This document shows, piece after piece, positions 59,129 through 64,000 of a stretch of DNA of 64,000 bases. The DNA is from Welwitschia mirabilis. Taxonomy: Eukaryota > Gnetophyta > Gnetopsida > Welwitschiales. Below the pieces are notes generated by a model that worked only from the letters and a program-made list of their open reading frames with translations, was not told the origin of the DNA and did no database searches. The stretch spans positions 142,202,264-142,266,263 of the forward strand of contig JBOZIK010000001.1 in the NCBI GenBank assembly GCA_051453625.1. The letters run 5' to 3'. Each line of letters starts with the position of its first letter. Within the stretch, counting starts at the first letter, position 1. The translations under genes were made by a program, and so were the position numbers.

Positions 59129-59147
59129 TTTCTCCACCTCTTAAAAG
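59129..59147 (-). promoter_or_regulatory. Polypurine tract of the minus-strand element
   Basis: Minus strand CCTTTTAAGAGGTGGAGAAA directly precedes TGTCATGTCCC. It is closely like the tracts before LTRs B and C. Confidence 0.75.
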
Positions 59148-59439
59148 GTTTCACTCTAGAAACTAGAAATTGACAAATAAAAAAAATAAAAAATTACTTC
59201 TTTTACTTATTCCTACAATGGTGTCTTATATTTTAAGATCCATTCCGTCTAAAATTATTATTTAAAAATAGTAAAGAATTGAAAACTTCTTCTATCTAAC
59301 TCTTATTCGGATGATAAAACAATTTGACAACTTAATGCTTAAGTAATTAATTTATAGAAGAAAACTTTAATACCTATTTATCTTGCCTTATAGATGTTAG
59401 ATCCTTTTATTTGGGGTTGATGTATAAATCTTTCTTATA

Positions 59440-60367
59440 ACTATTAGATTCCTTTTGTCAGAGTAATTTCTGGCATAGTGGGGACTTCCAATAATTATAA
59501 CATTCCTTTCTTTGAAAATATTTAATATCATTATCTATGAAATAGAAATTTCTTAGTCTAGCTTTAGGATTATTTTTGATCTGGGTTTGAATTGCATTAA
59601 ACCTAGAGATTTTACCTTTACCATGAATTTGATTTGGCACATTATTTCTAAAGAATGTCTTCTTTATTTCTTGAAATTCTCCATTTTCTTTAAAGATTCT
59701 TTTCCTCTCCCTAAACTCCTTGTCTTTGTTCATAGATTATTCACTTATTCTGGCCTTTTCTAGAGCTTCTGCAATGGTCTTAGATCAGACTAACTTAATC
59801 TAGATTTGAATTGTAGGATGCAATCTAGCTATGAATCTACAAACCTTTACAGTTTCACTTCCTACTAACTCAGGAACATACCATAAGAGCTTTATGAACT
59901 TATACTCATATTGAGCTATTGTCATCAGACCTTGTTTAAGATTATAAAATTTATCAGCTTTTTAATTCAAGAAAAATTCTGATATGTACTTGACTTTAAA
60001 TCTTCCTTTAAATACTTCCCAAGGAATGGACATTGGATGAGATGCTTGAAGTTTTTCTGCATTTCATCATAAAGATGCTTCTTTCATAAGCTGATGGGTT
60101 ACTAGCAATGCCTTCTGTTCAGAGGTAAAGTTGAATAAATCTAATTCTCTTTTAGTCAAAATTAACCATGCTTTAATATTTGTTACACTATTAACATCCT
60201 CAAAGATTGAAGGATTAATTCTTTTGAATTACATCATAATCTTCCTAATGGATTCACCAATTTTCTCTATCATTGTTTTATTCATGAAGTTCAACTACTA
60301 GATCATTAACTGCATCTACTAAAGTGGTAACTTCGGTTGATTGATTCATCATCCTTCTAGGAGACAT
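59440..60367 (-). pseudogene. Ty3/gypsy gag remnant with degenerate zinc knuckle
   Basis: Minus strand from an ATG at 60367. Order: RINPSIFEDVNSVTNIKAWL (about 60225-60165; family: PP-F-G--DP--A--WL), LFNFTSEQKALLVTHQLMKEASLW (family: V-YA---L-GEA--WW), MSIPWEVFKGRFKVKY (about 60035; family: TW--F---F---Y), FYNLKQGLMTIAQYEYKF (about 59950; family: F--LKQG-MTV-EYE-KF), VCRFIARLHPTI (about 59845; family: F--GL-P-I), and CYNYWKSPLCQKLL (about 59500-59458; family CYNCGKPGH-A--C), with CCHC cysteines partly replaced. The C-terminal 91 codons (59733-59458) are open. This is the standard retrotransposon gag fold (PF03732-type). No protease, RT or integrase follows before the polypurine tract 310 bases later. 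Confidence 0.85.
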
Positions 60368-60537
60368 ATTATTCCTATAGAAATCAACTACACATATCAT
60401 AATCCCATGATAAAAATAGTTAAGCCAAGTGAATTCATAGGCTAATAATAGCTATACCAAGTGAGAACTTAACAATAATTATGCCAGTGAATTATCAACT
60501 TAACCATAATTATTCATAATAAATTCGAAACCTAATC

Positions 60538-60550
60538 TTTGATACCAATA
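60538..60550 (-). promoter_or_regulatory. Primer-binding site of the minus-strand element
   Basis: Minus strand ATTGGTATCAAAGATTAGG (plus 60532-60549) matches the iMet-type PBS TGGTATCAGAGC with one or two changes, two bases inside the LTR end (...GTCATTTCA). It fixes the 5' LTR as lying to the right. Confidence 0.7.
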
Positions 60551-63500
60551 TGAAATGACTTAGAAGTATTTATAGTTGATAGACTTCAGACTTTAATGCT
60601 CTGATACCAAATGTAACTACCTAAAATTTTTATAGTTGCAAAACTTAAAAATTCGTTCTCTAATATTAAATGTAAAGACCCAAATTTTTATAATTGAAGA
60701 ATTTAACTTGCCCTGATACCAAATGAAATGATCCAAAAATTCTATAGTTAAAATCTTCAAACTTTAATGCTCTGATATCACATGCGACATACAAAACTAT
60801 ATAGTTGAAGAATTTAACTCACTCTGATGCTTTAATACTAAAAGAATTAACCCAACTATTAAGTCATCTAACAATAGAGGATGACCATATTTAGAATGTA
60901 AGGAAGGAGAAATAACTAAGTCTTAGAAATTTGTAAGAAGTATCCCATAGGATTGAATAAAGTACATAATGATATGATTTAAAGAGAAAGGGTATAATAT
61001 TGATGGTCTTCTATGAACATTGCTAGGATTTCATATTAAGAAACTTCCATTTAAGATGTACTTTTAATTTGGAGGATTGACATTTAAGTATATTTTAAGC
61101 TCTTCTCTTAGCATGAGGGCAAGCAAGATTACATAAAAATATAGGAGGTGACCCTTTTGTATTTAAAGAAAGGACCAAGGCTTATTTAAATGTTGAATTT
61201 TAGGAGAGGCAAAGAGCCAGTTTTCAAAATGACATTAATGGGATTCGAAACTAAGACCTTCCACCAAGTGTCTTATCTCAAGTAGGAGGACCAATCCTTC
61301 TAACGCATTAGTCAATAATTAAAAGTATTTTGACATTAGATATGATTATAAGTATTGTAGAGGGTTTTCTTTCACAGTGAAGCAAAAATCACTACCAGAG
61401 GATAAGTCTTATGAAAATGTAAGGATAAATAAGAAAAAAAGAGAGGGTTATGCACAGTACAAATCACATGAGAATGGTTTCTATGGGAAAATGCATTGAG
61501 ATAGAGGTAGGTATCAGTTCATAGTGTGTAGGCGAGTGGGTGAGCATTTTCAAAGTGGAGGCGATGTAATGCGATGTATACAAGCGGGTCAGCAACAACA
61601 GTAGAGGAAAGTGCAAGGTGAGAGTAAGGCTCTAAATGTATAGGCACTGGTAGGAATTCAATGAATGAAAAATACATTTTAAGCATAAGAGAAGTAGGTA
61701 AGAGTGACGCACTGAAGGAGGTAAATAACAGGTAGCGAGAAGAATAGGCCAACATCACACCTGGAAATGGATATAATAGTGAATTAGCAAATGTGTGAAG
61801 AAGGAGGGGGGCCATTCATTGAAGAGCAATTAGGTACACAGAGGAAAGTAAGTACCTAAGTGTGTGAAAACCTAAACTTTATAGAGAGAACCAATATCTT
61901 TTAACACCATTCCACTTAATCCCAAGCTTCCTGTGCAAATCAAAATGAATAGGATAAAAAGATCAATCAATTTTTTTTAAATAGTATTTCTAGAAATGGT
62001 AATGGATGACTGAGCATGGAGGGGAGAGAGAGAGAGTTACATACTAAAAAAGATGAAATCATGCTGCACAAGAGGCAAGATGTGATGGAGATGCACTTGT
62101 AAAGGAGAATGGTTGAATAGAAACACCGCATGAATGGAAAAACACACTATGGAATAGAAAGATATTATTATAATGTGTATTTATGCATGCCTTAACATTC
62201 AAACAGATTTTATCATTAGTAATCAAAATAGATATTATGCATAATACAACATGCTAAAATAATGGGAGTAACCCACGTATCTCGTTGAAGTCTATCCATA
62301 AGAAAACTTAGGTTGCTTTTGCAAATAATATTTGTAACTAGAAATAATAAATAACAAAGTAGGGAATTAAACTATCATGCAAAGTGTAATATGCATTCTA
62401 AACTAATATGCAATGCAAATGAATCCTAACCCTACTTTACTCTTTAGTCCTAATAAGAGCTACCCTTAATAATATATATCACCTTATAAATTGTCATTAG
62501 ATCTAAGACAACATTAAACTATAAGGGATATAAGAAATCTTATAATGCAACAAATGAAAATCAAGATTTATATTAAAAGAATAATATTCATCCAGGTTAC
62601 AAAAAAGCTAGTTCTCAATAGAGAATACTTAGCCCTCTACCAAATGCTCATCTTTCTGTAACTTACAAAGATGGATCTCTTGCCCTTTGCTCTCTTGTCA
62701 CAAGAATATCTAGTGCATTAAAGATAGAAAGTAGAGTAGAAAAAGAATCTTATTTATAAGAAATACAACAGAAACAGATAGATAGAAGGTGTAATTATGC
62801 ACGCTCATTAAGCATTCGAAAATGGATGAAATGGTTAAGAGAATCTGTTAGCAATAGTTACATGTCAATGTCATCTGGGTTGTCATCCAGATGACATTGG
62901 TGATTGGTGATAATAGACTATTTACAAAATATCTCCAAAATGTGACTCAGTAGTCCACCTAAGTAGTCATCATCTTGACTGTCATGGGGACAAGGGAGGG
63001 GACGATGGTCTTCTTTAATGACTTTTCTTGAGGATAAACTTAGATGTTTTATCATGAAAAGTTCTATTCACCAGGAAGTGTCTTAAATGCATCAAATTTG
63101 GATAATAAATGCACTTTTTTAAGATTTCCTCTTGTAACTCCAAAATCCTTAAATTTACACTAAAACCTATATAAAAGTCCTGCAAAACAACTCATAAAAC
63201 CCATCAAATAACCATAAATTGGTGGTGCAACATAGCCCCCCCACTTAACCTTTGTCAGTCCCTGACGAAGACTAGGCAGAAAAACCATAATTGTGAGCCA
63301 ATTTATTTTTCAAAAGATAATCTGGAAATCATAAATTAGGCTCAAAAAAACATATCNNNNNNNNNNNNNNNNNNNNNNNNNNNNNNNNNNNNNNNNNNNN
63401 NNNNNNNNNNNNNNNNNNNNNNNNNNNNNNNNNNNNNNNNNNNNNNNNNNNNNNNNACCTAGTAATTTCCAATGAAAGTAATTATAACATTACTTGATGT

Positions 63501-64000
63501 AAAAAATTCATAACTTAATGTATAAAAATTCCATTCAATAAGGTAGTGATTATGACGATGCTAGAGAAAAATGCTTTAAATAATGAATGATCAGATCAAA
63601 GAATTACTTAAAAATGAATTCTCTTATTATCATCTTTAAAAGAAATATCAAAATTTGAATAAATTAAATGACCATGTGGAAATGCTAAGAGTCTAGAAAA
63701 CAAACAACATCTTTGATAACACCAGGAACACCACTGATCCCATAGCCTCAAAATTTAAATACAACTTTATTACCCATGAAGAGGGAAGTGCAACCACTAT
63801 CAGAGAAGTAAGGACTCATGAAGCATGACCAACTAACCTCCTAGTGGAGTTCCTATAGCTACCATATTACACTGTTAAAGGCTCCTCTGAAAAATATTTG
63901 TCTCTATGTATTTGCAGTAGGACATCATGGTGACCATGTTTCTTGAGATAGAAATATAAAGCGTTATAGTTTTTATTCACTTTTTTTAATTAGATAAATA
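60551..64000 (-). mobile_element. Giant LTR (5' LTR), cut by the window end
   Basis: Collinear with 53744-58410 of the other LTR: PBS array (60551-60844), tRNA-like segment (near 61235-61320), the CATTTTCGGAGTGAAAATGACA-like block (61545), and the CTTAAATGCATCAAATTTGG block (63080). The LTRs differ by many substitutions and indels, so the insertion is old. The window ends about 700 bases before the predicted LTR start. A gap at 63357-63456 hides roughly 480 bases by comparison with the other LTR. Confidence 0.7.
61235..61320 (-). mobile_element. tRNA-like segment in the 5' LTR
   Basis: Homologue of 54885-54966; the B box is GTTTCGAATCC (plus 61241-61251), one change from the consensus, and the pairing context is more decayed. 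Confidence 0.4.

Larger units (their letters stand above)
6401..63456. other. Assembly gaps (24 runs of N)
   Basis: Runs of N: 6401-6500, 8450-8549, 12140-12239, 14520-14619, 17155-17254, 18408-18507, 23086-23185, 27242-27341, 27934-28033, 33420-33561, 34367-34466, 35895-35994, 39438-39537, 45000-45735, 46014-46113, 46626-46725, 49675-49983, 50891-50900, 51164-51222, 51522-52363, 52963-53698, 54136-54235, 56050-56149, 63357-63456. Runs of exactly 100 are placeholders of unknown size; the others look like estimated sizes. Confidence 0.95.

Overview
The window looks like nuclear DNA of a land plant with a large, old, repeat-rich genome; a gymnosperm (conifer-like) is my best guess, but no single feature proves the clade. 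The reasons are very AT-rich, CpG-poor sequence, layer upon layer of heavily mutated Ty3/gypsy and Ty1/copia elements with stops in every domain, tRNA-derived SINEs, plant-style TATAAATAGG boxes in LTRs, and only one intact-looking host gene in 64 kb. The sequence is a scaffold with about 24 runs of N. Most of the 100-N runs are flanked on both sides by the same sequence (33 bp to 3.5 kb, slightly diverged), so much of the apparent tandem duplication is probably overlapping contig ends or unmerged haplotypes.

Layout. 1-720: minus-strand Ty3/gypsy reverse transcriptase remnant. 4.1-8.1 kb (LTR A) and 16.35-19.8 kb (LTR B): two plus-strand LTRs of one chromovirus-like family. The 8.1-16.3 kb interior between them has a recognisable chromodomain remnant and polypurine tract at its right end. 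19.8-27.2 kb: minus-strand Ty3/gypsy pol (RT, RNase H, integrase), with the RNase H-integrase half present twice around a gap. 27.3-27.9 kb: plus-strand Ty1/copia RT remnant. 32.4-34.7 kb: a second chromodomain, polypurine tract and related LTR C. 35.7-43.4 kb: minus-strand Ty1/copia material (LTR/PBS, gag with half a zinc knuckle, protease, integrase), with the pol part present twice around a gap and a SINE in only one copy.

43.5-47.1 kb is a GC- and CpG-rich island carrying the only intact-looking host gene: an intronless-looking, multi-pass membrane protein of unknown function (44321-47048, interrupted by three gaps). It is preceded by degenerate promoter-proximal repeats and an upstream ORF, and followed within 50 bp by a 19-A run. 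50.2-52.9 kb: plus-strand Ty3/gypsy (Athila/Tat-like) gag and protease remnants. 53.7-64.0 kb: a minus-strand Ty3/gypsy derivative with LTRs around 5 kb long around a short interior that keeps PBS, gag and polypurine tract but no pol.

The most unusual signal is that two different LTR families here carry a tandemly reiterated LTR-end/primer-binding-site junction: about 60-bp units, 4-5 copies, at 53.7-54.5 and 60.55-60.84 kb, and about 53-bp units, 2-3 copies, at 7.96-8.10, 8.76-8.87, 19.68-19.81 and 23.27-23.40 kb. Copy number differs between paired copies. No CRISPR, rRNA, functional tRNA or metabolic gene cluster was seen.
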